Positions 44,062-55,247 are shown, counted from the first letter of the stretch. The stretch: DNA of 64,000 nt from Botryosphaeria dothidea (GCA_011503125.2 WWBZ02000016.1:1302001-1366000); one strand, 5' to 3'. Program-made: numbers and translations. The notes: a model not told the origin generated them from the sequence alone.

Positions 44062-47001
44062 TCACACTCCGGAATCATCCTGGACAACCGAATTCGCGTC
44101 CACATAAGCATCCCACGCGTTACAGTTGCTCTCGAGCGTATCGTGGTCGATAAGCGGAGAGACCTCGTCCCAGCGCTCTATGATCTGAATAGCGAAGCCT
44201 TCGGAAGTGTGCCAGCCGATGTGGCAATGCATGAGCCCTGCATCGAGAGGTTCAGCTGAGGATTCAAGAGCAACGGTTCCGGATAAATGAATACTTACAG
44301 GCTCCAGGATTGTCCGTGGCGAACGCAATCACCAAGTACCCCGCCGACGGCAGAAGGGCGACGTCTCGCCGCGGCGGGTTCGACAGGTTCAGCGTCACCG
44401 ACGAGTCGTACGTCCCGGTTCCCTGGGCGAGGATGTTGAACTGCAAGCATATAAGTCAGCCGGGACAACCTTGCCCATACTTTGCGCATGACGTGACGAT
44501 CTTCCCGCAGTCCGGATTTCTGGTAAACCGTGCTCCCGAGACGTCCGTTCACTTGCATTTAACACGTAAGCGAGGAAAGGGAAAAGAAAACTTACATCGT
44601 GGCCGTGGAGATGGATTGGGTGCGGGATGGGCATGGCCGTCTCGATGACAAACATGACCCATTCGTCGGCCGTGTCGAGCCGCACGACGCCGCTGGTGTC
44701 GGTGAAGTCGCTGTCGTTGTTGTAGACCTGCAGCAGGCTGGGGTCGTTCCACTCGACGACCATCGAGGTGCTGTTCATCATCCACCGGTTGAGGTTGTCG
44801 CTGTTGCGGCCGAGCGCGACGGCTTCGGGCAGGGAGGTGCCGGACGCGGCGTTCTTGACAACCCACGGAACGAGGTCGCTGACGTCCTCGTCGACGCATT
44901 CGTTCGTGTAGTCGTAGCCGGTGGTCGAAGGGTCGTCGGCGGACGTGCTGGTTGAGTAGCGGACGATGCCTTTGATGTTGTCTGGGCTGGCGTTGTTGGA
45001 GCAGGCGGTTTGCGGGATGGCGCGCATCCAGAAGTCGGAGGCGACGGCACCCTGGTCGGCGGTGATGATCACGTCGTAGCGTTGACCTGGAATTGAAAAT
45101 CAGCTTCGTGCTCTGTGAAATTCCCAGTGAGTATTCTTCTTTCTCACCCATTCCGATGTTCAAGACGGTCGTGTTGTATGGCACAATCGGAACGAGGTCA
45201 TTGGCGATGACCTGCATGGTATGGTTGTCCACGGAAAACTTGAAATGAGTGTCGATGGCACCATTGACTAGCCGCAGCCTGTGGGATTTGCCGGCCTCGA
45301 AAGTAGTCTCGAAGCGGGAGCCCGTGACCGTTCCGGAGTTGTTGTAAACGTTTGTTCCGTTGATGAGAGCATTCTCAAGCGTTGGCGGGCCCCGAGTCTC
45401 AGACACGATCTCGAGAGAGCTTGAAGTTTCGTGGCTCCAGTCGTTTAAGAAGATGTGTCCGACGTCCGTGTCGTAGTTTGCAGTTGCCGGACCGTTGATT
45501 TTGATTCCTGGAGTATGTCTTAGCAAAACGAAGGGTGGAAGAACTTGTAAGCTTACCTCCAAAAACACCCTCCCAGGCCTGGAGCGCGAAATGAGAATGG
45601 TACCTGGAATGCGTTAGCCTCTCTTCTACTTGCTACTCTCAATAAGTCTTACCATGTCGTGCCGTACTGCTCTGCCTTCCAAGTGTACGTGTAGTTCTCG
45701 CCAGGTGCAGTGGGGCACTGCGTGATCGAAACTACGCCGTCCATTTGATTGGTGTAGTTCATGCGGAGTCCGTGAAAGTGGATGCTCGTGCCGTTCTTGT
45801 TCGAAGTCAAGCTGTTCGTCACATGTAACTTCACGGTATCGCCCCAGTTTGCCTCGATTGTCGGTCCCGGGATGCTTCCGTTGACGGTCATGGCAGCCCT
45901 CTCAATGCCGTCGGGTGCGACAGTGACTTCGATGAGGTCGAACCAGTACTCGCGTATGACTCCCGTGTCTGGGACCACATTGTAGTAGTCATCATCTATG
46001 GTGTAGTCGCACCATGCGGTCCTGGATGCTGCAGAGTTTCCAGCGCAGGGAGTGCCGGCTGCGGTGGATGTTGTTGTGGAAGCAGAAAGCGTGGAAGAAG
46101 AGGAGATCAGGCTCGTCGAGACGGCTGAAGAGGAAGTAACACTGGATGAAGAGGTTGAAGAGGAAGCAGCACTGGAAGAAACCGTGGAGGAGGAGGCAAT
46201 GCTGGACGAAACAGTTGAGGAGGAGGTCAAGCTCGTTGAAGCACTCGACGAGGAGGCCACGCTGGACGAAGCAGTTGAAGACGAGACAACTACTGTTGAG
46301 CCTGTTGAGGGTGAGACCAAACTTGTCGAAGTGGCTGAAGAAGAGGTCACACTCGTCGAAATGGTGGAAGAGGAAGTCAAGCTTGCCGAAGTGGCTGAAG
46401 ATAAGACTGAGCTCGTCGAAGCGGTTGGCGAGACCACTGCCGTTGAACTGGTTGAAGATGACCTGCCAGTCGTGACAGAAGAACTCGAGCTGGATGAAGT
46501 CACCTTCGATGTGGACGAGGATATTGATGAGGTGCGAGTGAGAGTAGAGAATGTTGAAGACTTTCCGGTGGTCTTTGTGGTCGATGTCGAGGTTGAGACG
46601 GGCTGTACCGTCTGCGTCGTAGCCGAATGACCCCGTGATTTAACCACAAGATACGTAGTTAAAGCATGAGGAGCGGTGGAAAAACTGTATGTTGTGCCGA
46701 AAACAGTAATAGCAGGACCGCCTGCAGATAGGGTTTGGTGGTTGTAGACATAGGCTCCGTTGGAGGCGGTTATAACACTGCCAGCAACCGTGATAGAAGG
46801 GGACTGAGCAGCTGCAGCGGGCACATTGTTGTGCCCTACATTCCCACCCCGTTCACCCTGTCCGCTCTGTCCGCTCTGTCCATCAAAACCAGCAGGGTTT
46901 GCTGGGTTGATCGATCCGGCTTGCCCATGGTTTTGATTTCCTGGCTGAGACCCTTGTCTGAACGTCGGGAGAGAGAGTAGAAGATTAAGAAGCCAATTCA
47001 T
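44062..47001 (-). CDS. laccase-type multicopper oxidase with long mucin-like N-terminus
   Basis: Oxidises phenols with four coppers. Six exons, 45653-47001, 45557-45603, 45148-45507, 44596-45086, 44299-44440 and 44062-44237, join in frame to 854 residues; usual ascomycete laccases are near 580. The copper motifs are HFHG (408-411), HSH (452-454), HPIHLHGHD (741-749) and HCHIGWH (800-806). The axial position is Phe811 (TSEGF), linked in known laccases to high redox potential. The protein ends DSGV, the ascomycete C-terminal plug. Residues 1-20 are a weak signal peptide. Residues about 60-130 hold a VAGSVITASNGAYVYNHQTL module, then about 190 residues of Ser/Thr-rich sequence, expected to be heavily O-mannosylated and wall-associated. 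Confidence 0.9.
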
Positions 47002-48041
47002 AATGAATGTCGGAATAAAGAATCAAAGAATCAATTACGCATGAATGAGCGGCCTGGTACGATGTACCCTGAACGATAGTCGAGAATAACCCTGAAAGAA
47101 TGACAAGTGGTGGTTGTTGATTGAGGATTTGCGTCGCAACTCTACTACCCTTTTAAGCCCACCATATCTTGGGACCGCAACTCCCAGGAGATTGCTGCAT
47201 CCATAGCTGACGTATTCCTGATGCAGACAAAAGCTGGGGCAGCTACGCCGGAGGGAGAAGTAAAACCGGCGGGCTAAATGTGGATCCACTGCGGGCTTGG
47301 CCCTCGTGAACTCAAATCACTCTTACGATAACCCGAGCCATAGGGCCTCGAGAAGTCGGAAGATCCCGTGCTTCAAATTCTCAGTCCCACGCGTCCAGCT
47401 TCCATGAACTCGTATTCGATACGTAGTCAGGAGATGGTGTTGGGTCCACGCGGCTTCATCTGGTGCCGCGGCCGCAGAGATCGAAGACTACTGCAGGAAC
47501 AGACCCCATTGTAGAATGCTGGCGGGCCAAGAAAATTCTTGTCTTCTCTTGTCAAAGCTTTTTCCGGGAGAGAAATACAGACAAGGCTTGCAGATCAGCC
47601 GTGATGAGCACGGGGATCCCACCTGCAACCAGCAGCCAGACCTTGCTCAATGGCAACAAGAAGAAGCACATCGCGTTTGTTTCATGGAGATGCATTGCGT
47701 CGAATGGTCAATAGAATGTACCGAGGGCCGCGTAAGTGGCCGCCAAAGAGGCTTTCCCCTAGGCCTTTCGGACAGAGGTGAAGTGGGCGAGGCGCTTGTA
47801 GTTGCGGCTCGGCTACGCCCTAGGCAAATTAGTATCTCCCCGTTTCCATTTTAAGCCGTATGGCCACGCAATTGTGGAGGATCTTCGGATCTCCGATAAG
47901 CGACGCGGGTATACCCCTTCCCTGCTCGGAGTTTAGCATGATTTCCTTATATTCCCAAGTACCGAACTGCCATTTGAGCGGGATTGATTCACATTCCCTT
48001 CCTCGGCTTAGTCATTCTCTATTTCTTTCAATCTTACCATT
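47002..48041. other. divergent promoter region, no gene seen
   Basis: About 1 kb between the laccase (minus) and a small secreted protein (plus). No repeat, RNA gene or supportable ORF; it presumably holds both promoters. Confidence 0.5.
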
Positions 48042-48645
48042 ATGAAACCCCACGCTCTCTACGGTGCCCTTCTCTCACTCACTCTTGTTCGGGCCGAGAG
48101 CGAATACAGCAGCTTGTACGGCTATGGCATAGGCATTGGCGGTCTTCCACTCACCTATGCCGACGGTACACGGCCCGAGATCTGATTGGAGGCCTTGACT
48201 GACTGGTGCCTCTAGGGATCGCCTATCTTGGAGACGCTCCGTCTAATGCGTCCACTGCAACGAACGTCACCGGTGAGACTCGATAACGCAAACACAAACC
48301 CTGAACTGGCGACTAAATTTCCTTACAGTGGCAATCAAGTCCGGCATCGTCGCGGTCAAGCCGACGGATGAGACATGGTCTGACAGCAAGAGTCTCTATG
48401 TCAACCTTCAGGCAGGCGCCTATGACGCCGCGAAGATTGCTTCGTCTGCGGAAGGGTACACTCACACGGGCTTCTTGTTTTACGGACGGACCTTGTTCCA
48501 AAGCGGTTCGAGCGGATTGTCGTCTCTCTTTTATGCCACTCCGTTGAACAGCCAGAACACGACATATTTGCTCAAATGGAACTCTGACAGCACGGATGAC
48601 GGCACCAGCACGCCTGTGGCTCTCAGGACTCTTCCGCCGTCTTGA
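48042..48645 (+). CDS. small secreted protein, unidentified
   Basis: Three exons, 48042-48165, 48216-48272 and 48329-48645, with 50- and 56-bp introns, give 165 residues. Residues 1-18 are a signal peptide (MKPHALYGALLSLTLVRAES). The mature part starts EYSSLYGYGIGIGGLPLTYAD and continues through the splice into IAYLGDAPSNAS. A conserved-looking core is SLYVNLQAGAYDAAKIASSA and GYTHTGFLFYGRTLFQSG. There are N-glycosylation sequons and no cysteine pairs. It resembles secreted ascomycete proteins of unknown role; I do not recognise the family. It is divergent from the laccase. Confidence 0.7.
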
Positions 48646-48962
48646 TCATGGGTTGGATCTTGAAGTGCATTTGGTTCTTCGCATTCGCACCTTTGTTACG
48701 TTGGTGGTGTCGAGTTGAACGTTCTGGCTGGCGTGTTCTTCACTAATATTTAAACAATCTTATCGGACTCTTTGCTCTCCAACATGAGAAATGTGACAGT
48801 GCTGATACATGCTGACGTGCTCTGCCATTCCCCTAAATATGCCGTCGAAGTTTGGCGCGTCCGGCTAGCTTTGCTGAGACGCATGTCCTCTGCAGGGGGT
48901 ATTGCAGGCGACTGTTAGCGTCGAATACAGAACCCCACGGATAAGACAGGCAAAGATCCTGT

Positions 48963-49047
48963 CGGGAAGTTGAAGCATTCGTCCGGATAGCTGTGTCACC
49001 GGGAGTACCTTACACTTGCGTTCGGATGGATACTTCGACTACCCATG
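48963..49047. mobile_element. palindromic MITE-like element, copy 7
   Basis: Left arm gggaagttgaagcattcg followed by tccggatagc; right arm gcgttcggatggatacttcg followed by actacccatg. Its interior contains gctgtgtcac, the reverse complement of the interior of copy 6, so it lies in the opposite orientation. Confidence 0.75.
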
Positions 49048-50472
49048 GGGTTAAATGTTCATTGAGGGCCATTGCTGTCAGCCAGTCGGCTAAAACACCG
49101 CCCTGTACAATGGTGAAGCTCGCCTCGCTTTCCGCTTTCGGCATGGTCGGAGTGGCCCATGAAACATTTCGCAGCTAAAGGCCACCTCGTGAGAACGGCG
49201 GGCTCTTCGCATGATGAAAGGGTAGCGTCCTGGTCTAGCTGTGCTTATTTGCACCCATTGGACATGCCTGCGGACCCAAAACCCAGGCTCGTGCAACATT
49301 TCAGCGGTCGGTACTGCACGGCATGGAAGGTATTGGTTGGGACCAAGACCAATGGGGAAGCTTGATCGGCGTGGCTCCCAAGCCTCGTGATTGCTGAAGT
49401 CAATAATGCCGACTGGAAGATTCGATATCAATGCTCGCGATCACAGATGTATCGAGACATCGAGGCATCGAGGTCTGCGAGCTGACTCGTAGCATGCAAG
49501 GAGGCCTGAAACGGGAGGAGGAGCGCGCAGAGAGGCAGAAATGAAGGTTTTGGCGAAGCATGGACCTTGAAACGCGGCTTGATGGAGCGCTGAAGTGGCA
49601 TGAGATGAATCTGGGGTTGGTGACGTCTGCCGCGCGCGGGCGTCAGCAGAGCAGCAGTGCGGAGGGCCGACAAGACCGCGAAGGCGCCGGATGCGCGGGC
49701 ACAGCAGGGCTTCGACAGGCTTATCTGTGGGGAGCGGCGTCGTACGCGCACAACGGTTGGAAGGTGTCTGAGGCGATGGCGTTCCCCAAAGTCAGATGAG
49801 GCGGCCACGCGCCCACCAGGGTCTGCGATCGACACCAGCCCGGCGCAGGCGGTGTAGGGTAGCAGATGCGGCTGTCGCGATTGAGGAAAAAACACGAACA
49901 AAATGCCCGCCCGCCCAAGCAAGGCAGCCGCGTGCACACCCGTGGATGAGGGCTAGCAGCGCCGTCAGCGCCGTTCCCAGCACAGCGACAGGTGAGAGGG
50001 CGCGGGTGGGCGGCAGCAGCAGCAGTCAGCGGTGAAACGGGAAATGAGGCCTGCTGCTTAAGGTAAACAATCTGGAGGCTGAGGCGGCGTTATCGACCGG
50101 CAGGCGCGCGACCGGGGTGGCTACTGCCTGCATCCATCGCCTCGCGCTACGTCACCCTGTCTCGAATCCAAACCCTCGCATCTGCTCTCCACCACCAACC
50201 CCGGCAATCCCCAGTGCGGCCTTCCATCAGCCGCGCCGTATTGGACCCTGTCCTGCCCAACGCCGAGCACGCTGGCCTCTACTATTTATGCCACCTTCCG
50301 CCCATCCTTAGCGCAACCCAGCGGCGCGCCCATTTGCTGCCGGCTCTCCAAACCTCCACCAACACGCCATCCCGGCTCTGATCCTGGCACTGACCTTATG
50401 TTGCACCGCCGTTTCCATTTGGTCCATGCACTGTGCCCCGCCCAACCTTATTGATTTGCGTCCGAATAACGC

Positions 50473-50479
50473 TATAAAA
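50473..50479 (+). promoter_or_regulatory. possible TATA box of the MFS gene
   Basis: TATAAAA about 56 bp before the ATG at 50535. This is close for a TATA box and would leave a short 5' UTR, so the assignment is tentative. Confidence 0.35.
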
Positions 50480-50534
50480 CATCTTCCTCTGCTGTGCCCC
50501 CATCCTAAACCCCGACAACAACCATCGAATAACC

Positions 50535-53076
50535 ATGGTTCGTTGGCTGCCCACACGGCCAAAGGCCGACAACCCTCCTGCCCAGACTTCCTCTGAGGAT
50601 TTGTCCGACGGCAAGCAGAAGCCTGTGAAATGGAGTTTGGGCATACTCAATGACAAGGAGACCGACGAAGTTCCAGGTAGCCACCTGCTCCGAGCATCTA
50701 TGTATCGACTTCGCTGACCACCTTTTTCCCAGGCTCTGTCCTCCTCCTGTCAAGAGTCAATCAGCGGAATGAGCCTCTAGGTCTGCGGAACGCCCCAGCC
50801 AGGACTTCTTCGTCTTCGCTCCCGTCGCCCTATCCCCCCTCCCTCAAGAGCGTCGCCTCCTCGCGTAAGGAAAAGAAGCGCACGCCGGATGGCAAAATCA
50901 TCCTCGATCCCCAGCCTGATGAGTCACACAATGATCCTCTGAATTGGCGCCCCTTGCGCCGAGATGCTGCCCTGCTGTCCCTGGGCTTCTACTGCATGTT
51001 GGGCGGTGGAATGACTCCGATTCTCGCCGCCGGCTTCAACAATGTTGCCGCGACCTATAGTACTTCCACCGAGAACGTGGCTCTGACAACTGGCCTGTAC
51101 ATGCTTGGTCTGGGTCTTGGAAGCGTCGTCGCCTCGCCAACTGCTATTCTCTATGGAAAAAGGCCAGTCTACCTGGCTGCCTCCATTCTGTTCGTTCTGT
51201 CGTCTGTTTGGTGCGCTTTGTCGCCTAGCTACGCCTCTCTCTTGATTGCTCGTATTGTTCAAGGCGTCGCCGTTTCTCCAGTGGAATGCCTTCCTTCAGC
51301 AACCATTGCCGAGATTTTCTTCTTGCACGAACGAGCCTATCGTCTGGGTGTATACACACTCCTGCTGTTGGGTGGCAAGAACCTGGTGCCTCTTGTCAGC
51401 GCTGCCATTATCGAATCCTTGGGTTGGAGATGGGTATTTTGGTGAGCGGTAACAAGTTCGTTTTTTCATTGCCCATTGCTGATTACATCACAGGATTGTT
51501 GCCATAATCGTTGGTTTTGGGGGAATTTTGTTGTTCTTTTTCGTGCCTGAAACCTTTTGGGACAGGACACCGCGCCCGCGCCGCAAATCACGCCGGTCTA
51601 GGGCCACCTCGCCTGCCGGTCGCGCTCAGAAGAGTATTGGCGACTTTTTCCATCACCACACGAAGTCTCCCAGGGCGTCTCACCCAGACCTGAGTGGTGT
51701 CAATGAAAAGCTCAGCCGCCCTGAAAATCTCGAGCTCAACATTCCAGAAACTCCTGGATCTATCGCGCACAGGCGTCGCCATAACCCTGACGCTCACGTT
51801 GGGTTTGCTGAGCCCGGCAAGAAAACCGATGATGAGAAGCAGGGGCCTCAGGCGACAGACACAGAATCAGGAGTTCCCGAGATTCAAGTCATTCCAGCCC
51901 CTGCCTCAATCTATCTGCCCAAGGTCTCCAAGGGGGAAACTAAAGACTCCGAGAAGACAGATTACTTCAGCCCAAATGCAGCAGACGCAGAGGTGCAAAA
52001 AGATGGCGTTACTCCTGTCCGTTCAGCCCTCAAGTCCCCTCAGCAGTCTGCGCCCCAAAGTCCTGCCGCCGTGCGCCACGTCCATATGTCACCACCGATC
52101 TCTGAGAAACCATCGCTTGCGCATCTCGACGCTGATCTTGAAGCCGCATCCGGAACATCAACCCCCGCGCCACCCGTATGCCATTACACTGATAGATTTC
52201 GAAGTGCACCGAAAAAGACATATTGGCAGACCCTCAGCCCGTATTCTGGTCGTCTCTGTCGGGACAGTTGGTTCCGAGTCATGGCTCGGCCATTCATTCT
52301 CTTCGCATACCCGGCAGTACTTTGGAGTACTGTAGTTTACTCTCTGTCCATTGGCTGGCTCATCGTCCTTTCCGAATCGGTCTCTGCAATCTACCGCGAC
52401 CGCGATTCTTACAACTTCACGGCGCTTCAATGTGGTCTGATTTACATTAGCCCCTTTATTGGCGGTGTACTCGGTACTGCTGTTGCCGGGAAGGTCAGTG
52501 ATATTATCGTGCGGTGGATGTCGAGACGGAACGACGGAGTCTATGAGCCAGAGTTCCGCCTCGTGATGGCGATTCCTGTGTGCATTTGCACTACAATTGG
52601 TCTCATGGGTTTCGGATGGAGTGCCGAAGAAAAGGACGCCTGGATCGGTAAGATTCCGCCCAAACCCCCAATGCCCGACAAAGCTTGCTGAAATTGGCAT
52701 AGTTCCTACTTTATTCTTTGGAATCATCAGTTTTGGATGTTCTCTTGGTAGCACGACTTCCATTACCTTCTGCGTCGATTCGTACCGCCAGTACGCTGGA
52801 GAAGCGCTAGTTACGCTGAACTTTGCGAAGAGTAAGTGCATAACCATGAATTTACAGGGTGTCCCATATACTTACACATTTCTTGCAGACGTATTTCACG
52901 GCTTCGTGTTCTCTCTATTCTTCACTCATTGGCTCGAAAATGACGGAGCTAAAGACGTTTTTCTTGCCGTCGGAGGTATTCAGCTAGCATGTCTTCTCTT
53001 CACCATTCCCATGTACATCTACGGGAAGCGAGCTCGCATGTGGACCGTCAGGAAGAATATGATGGAGAAACTCTGA
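50535..53076 (+). CDS. MFS transporter with long central loop
   Basis: Twelve-helix major facilitator, DHA1-like drug/proton antiporter pattern; the substrate is unknown. Five exons, 50535-50676, 50733-51441, 51494-52647, 52703-52831 and 52889-53076, give 773 residues, well above the usual 500-600. The N-terminal tail has DPLNWRPLRRDAALLSLGFY, the DPxNW-type motif. Helices 1-6 include GLYMLGLGLGSVVASPTAIL and YGKRPVY (motif A). A hydrophilic loop of about 240 residues (from FFFVPETFWDRTP to APKKTYWQTL) separates the halves and is rich in Ser, Pro and Lys. The second half has FTALQCGLIYISPFIGG and GEALVTLNFAKNVFHG. The loop probably carries regulatory phosphorylation sites. Confidence 0.9.
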
Positions 53077-54630
53077 TCCCGGGAGATGAATGGGAATCGG
53101 AGTATGAAGAATGTTAAGAGGGAGCATTCTTTTGATGATACTCGCATGATTCATGAGGCATGATGCGGCGTTCTTGATCCGTGTTTTTTCTTGTTGAACG
53201 CACTATTCCTTCGTTGCATTTCATGGGCGTTTTTCTTCTTGGAAATTTGCCTTCCATGGAGGTTATCTTATCCATTCGATCATAGCTTGCAGGATTCTTG
53301 GCTGGCTTTCTTCCACATTCGCGTAGATATGACGCATTGCATTACCCGAAATCGATCGGCTTGACTTCACACTTGAAAGCAGAGCTCTGCGTCTGCAACG
53401 TCTTACCATGAGCTTGTAGTGTTTCGATTATACATGGCTGACAAATTGCCGTAGCTCGTGCGGCACTACCAGATCGACCAGCATTAGATCGCTCCTTGGA
53501 AAGTATGCCACGTGAACTCTCAGCAAGACCAAAAAGCACTCATACATTGGCTTTGACGTAAGAATCAGCCTAACCGTCCTTGCACTAACTGTGGAATACT
53601 TCCTCAGCCAGGTGTCGTAACAACGACAGTACAAGAACACGCTACGGACTCCTCTTTGTATAGCGTCACTGCTGGTCCAATTCGGCAATCCCGAATGTGG
53701 GAGGCCCATTCGTCCTTTGAGTTTAATTTTCGCTTTTGCTTTTTTAGCTTCCCTTTTCTTTGGGACCGGCTCCCATCCACCAACTGCGGTACGCCACCGC
53801 GTCGGGAAAACGACGTTTGATTGAGAATATGAATCTCGGTACCAAGCCGTCCCGCGGCAAACGAGAAAAAACGCTTTCCATGGGAAATTGCATCTCGGCA
53901 AACGCAGAGCACCGCGTGGTTATGGCACCCGTCAACTTCGAACGTCTGAAAACACAATCTGGTAAACTGACTGCAGACCGTCGCGACCACGATAACCGCA
54001 AGGCCAACTTCGTACGTCGCAATTGCGTTTCTGGTTGTGTGGAGTCGCTTCGGCGCGGGGAGAGATTATCGTTGCTTTCTCCCTCTCTGAGGTTTGTTTT
54101 TTAGGGGGCCGGGAATAAAGGGGGAACAGGCTACAGCTTCACGCCTGACATTGACACACGCGTCTCACTTACAGATGGATTCTGCAGCCAACTGTTAGTC
54201 GCAATGGCCGTCAAAGAATATTAAAAAGTCATGAAGGGTTGAATGATTCGTCCGGACGCGAGCGTATTTGGTTTCTGGTGACGAAGTCATCTGGATGAAC
54301 GCTTTGACTCCTCGTGCATCCTTGATCTGGCCTCTCTCGAGGACATCGCCGTCGGTGCTGGTTGTCAGCTTGCAGCAACCCTCTGTACTCAATGCGGATC
54401 TTGGTGAGGATCTGGAGGTGCAATAGTGCGGGGACGCGCTGCACTCTGACCTCCATTCTCCGGATATAGCCTACTCGAAATCACCCAATGCCTCTCATAG
54501 AAACGAACTCAACAGGAAGCTTCCACCTCCCGCTTTACTATAACCAGTACCACTAACCCAACAATCACGGCTACTCGCCCCCATAAAAACAAACTTCCCT
54601 ATCGTCACACCAACGATAAAAACACTAGAA
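53077..54630. other. intergenic with one palindromic element
   Basis: About 1.55 kb between the MFS gene and the first tRNA-like gene. No supportable coding frame. Palindromic element copy 8 is the only structured feature. Confidence 0.5.
54230..54315. mobile_element. palindromic MITE-like element, copy 8
   Basis: Left arm aagggttgaatgattcgtcc followed by ggacgcgag; right arm catctggatgaacgctttga followed by ctcct. The interior ggtgacgaagtc is similar to that of copies 6 and 7. It lies about 315 bp before the first tRNA-like gene. Confidence 0.65.
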
Positions 54631-54637
54631 GCGTCGG

Positions 54638-54648
54638 TAGTTCAGTGG
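54638..54648 (+). promoter_or_regulatory. Pol III box A, copy A
   Basis: TAGTTCAGTGG fits the box A consensus TRGYNNANNNG. Confidence 0.7.
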
Positions 54649-54769
54649 TCAAAACGCATCGGAAGTCAGCGAGTGGCGAGGCAATGCTCTTTGGTAACCC
54701 CAACTTGTACCCCAAAACCTTCGGGGCTCGCCCCCTCGTTGGGCCACATCGCCTTGCCGATGAGGCCCA

Positions 54770-54780
54770 GGTTCAATTCC
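54770..54780 (+). promoter_or_regulatory. Pol III box B, copy A
   Basis: GGTTCAATTCC fits the box B consensus GGTTCRANNCC. It is about 120 bp from box A, wider than in an ordinary tRNA gene. Confidence 0.7.
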
Positions 54781-54806
54781 TGGCCGACGCAAGTTCTTCT
54801 TTTGTA

Positions 54807-54812
54807 TTTTTT
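54807..54812 (+). terminator. Pol III T-run terminator, copy A
   Basis: Six T residues about 16 bp after the acceptor stem. Confidence 0.6.
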
Positions 54813-55091
54813 GCCCATATCCTTTTCGGGTATGCTGAGACGCGCGATGTGCGCAGTTGCAGTCGTGGAGACCCAGGGAAGCAGGGGGTGGCCAATTCCT
54901 GTTTTCTTTTGCCTTCCTCCAAGAGCGTTCAACTTGAACGCTGGAAAAATTAGTCCGTCCTCAGTGACATCTTGGTATATCTCTGTCACGCCTAGTGAGC
55001 AGCGGGAAGAAGCAAGAACATCTTCATCTGCATAAAAGCACACCTCTCCATCGTCATTCCAACAGAAAAAGAACACACCAGAGAGCGTCGG

Positions 55092-55102
55092 TAGTTCAGT
55101 GG
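55092..55102 (+). promoter_or_regulatory. Pol III box A, copy B
   Basis: TAGTTCAGTGG, identical to copy A. Confidence 0.7.
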
Positions 55103-55217
55103 TTCAGAACGCATCGAAAATACGCCGATGGAGTGGTAGTGCATGAATGGGTGGCCACCTAATGGATGGGGGATTGATCCCCTCAAGACCAGCCGAGCCT
55201 AGCCTCGATGAGACCCA

Positions 55218-55228
55218 GGTTCAACTCC
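55218..55228 (+). promoter_or_regulatory. Pol III box B, copy B
   Basis: GGTTCAACTCC fits the box B consensus. Confidence 0.65.
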
Positions 55229-55241
55229 TGACCGACGCAGC

Positions 55242-55247
55242 TTTTTT
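55242..55247 (+). terminator. Pol III T-run terminator, copy B
   Basis: Six T residues directly after the acceptor stem. Confidence 0.6.

Larger units (their letters stand above)
48646..50534. other. intergenic with one palindromic element
   Basis: About 1.9 kb without a supportable gene. It holds palindromic element copy 7 near the left and the MFS promoter at the right. Frames in the GC-rich part (49430-50310) overlap on both strands. Confidence 0.5.
54631..54791 (+). ncRNA. tRNA-Gly-like Pol III RNA with anticodon-arm insert, copy A
   Basis: The 5' end GCGTCGG pairs with the 3' CCGACGC, forming a seven-base acceptor stem as in eukaryotic tRNA-Gly. A D arm (TAGTTCAGTGG...) and a perfect T arm (CCAGG TTCAATT CCTGG) are present. 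Between the anticodon-stem halves CATCG and CGATG are about 90 extra bases. The anticodon loop has no U33, and an intron at position 37/38 does not give a normal loop, so it is not a standard intron-containing tRNA as far as I can see. Internal boxes A and B and a T-run terminator indicate Pol III transcription. A pseudogene is the alternative. Confidence 0.6.
55085..55239 (+). ncRNA. tRNA-Gly-like Pol III RNA with anticodon-arm insert, copy B
   Basis: Same architecture as copy A, about 300 bp downstream: GCGTCGG/CCGACGC acceptor stem, D stem GTTC/GAAC, anticodon-stem halves CATCG and CGATG separated by about 89 bases, and a T arm with one mismatch (CCAGG/CCTGA). The inserts of the two copies are not obviously alike, but about 45 bases upstream are (ATCGTCA, CCAAC, AAAACAC), so this is a tandem duplication. 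Boxes A and B and a T-run are kept, which argues for continued transcription. Whether it is a functional tRNA, a different RNA or a pseudogene cannot be decided from sequence. Confidence 0.55.

Noticed and set aside
46052..46630. Long Glu/Val-rich frame on the plus strand
   Set aside because: It is the antisense of the Ser/Thr-rich part of the laccase exon; the repeat composition alone keeps it open.
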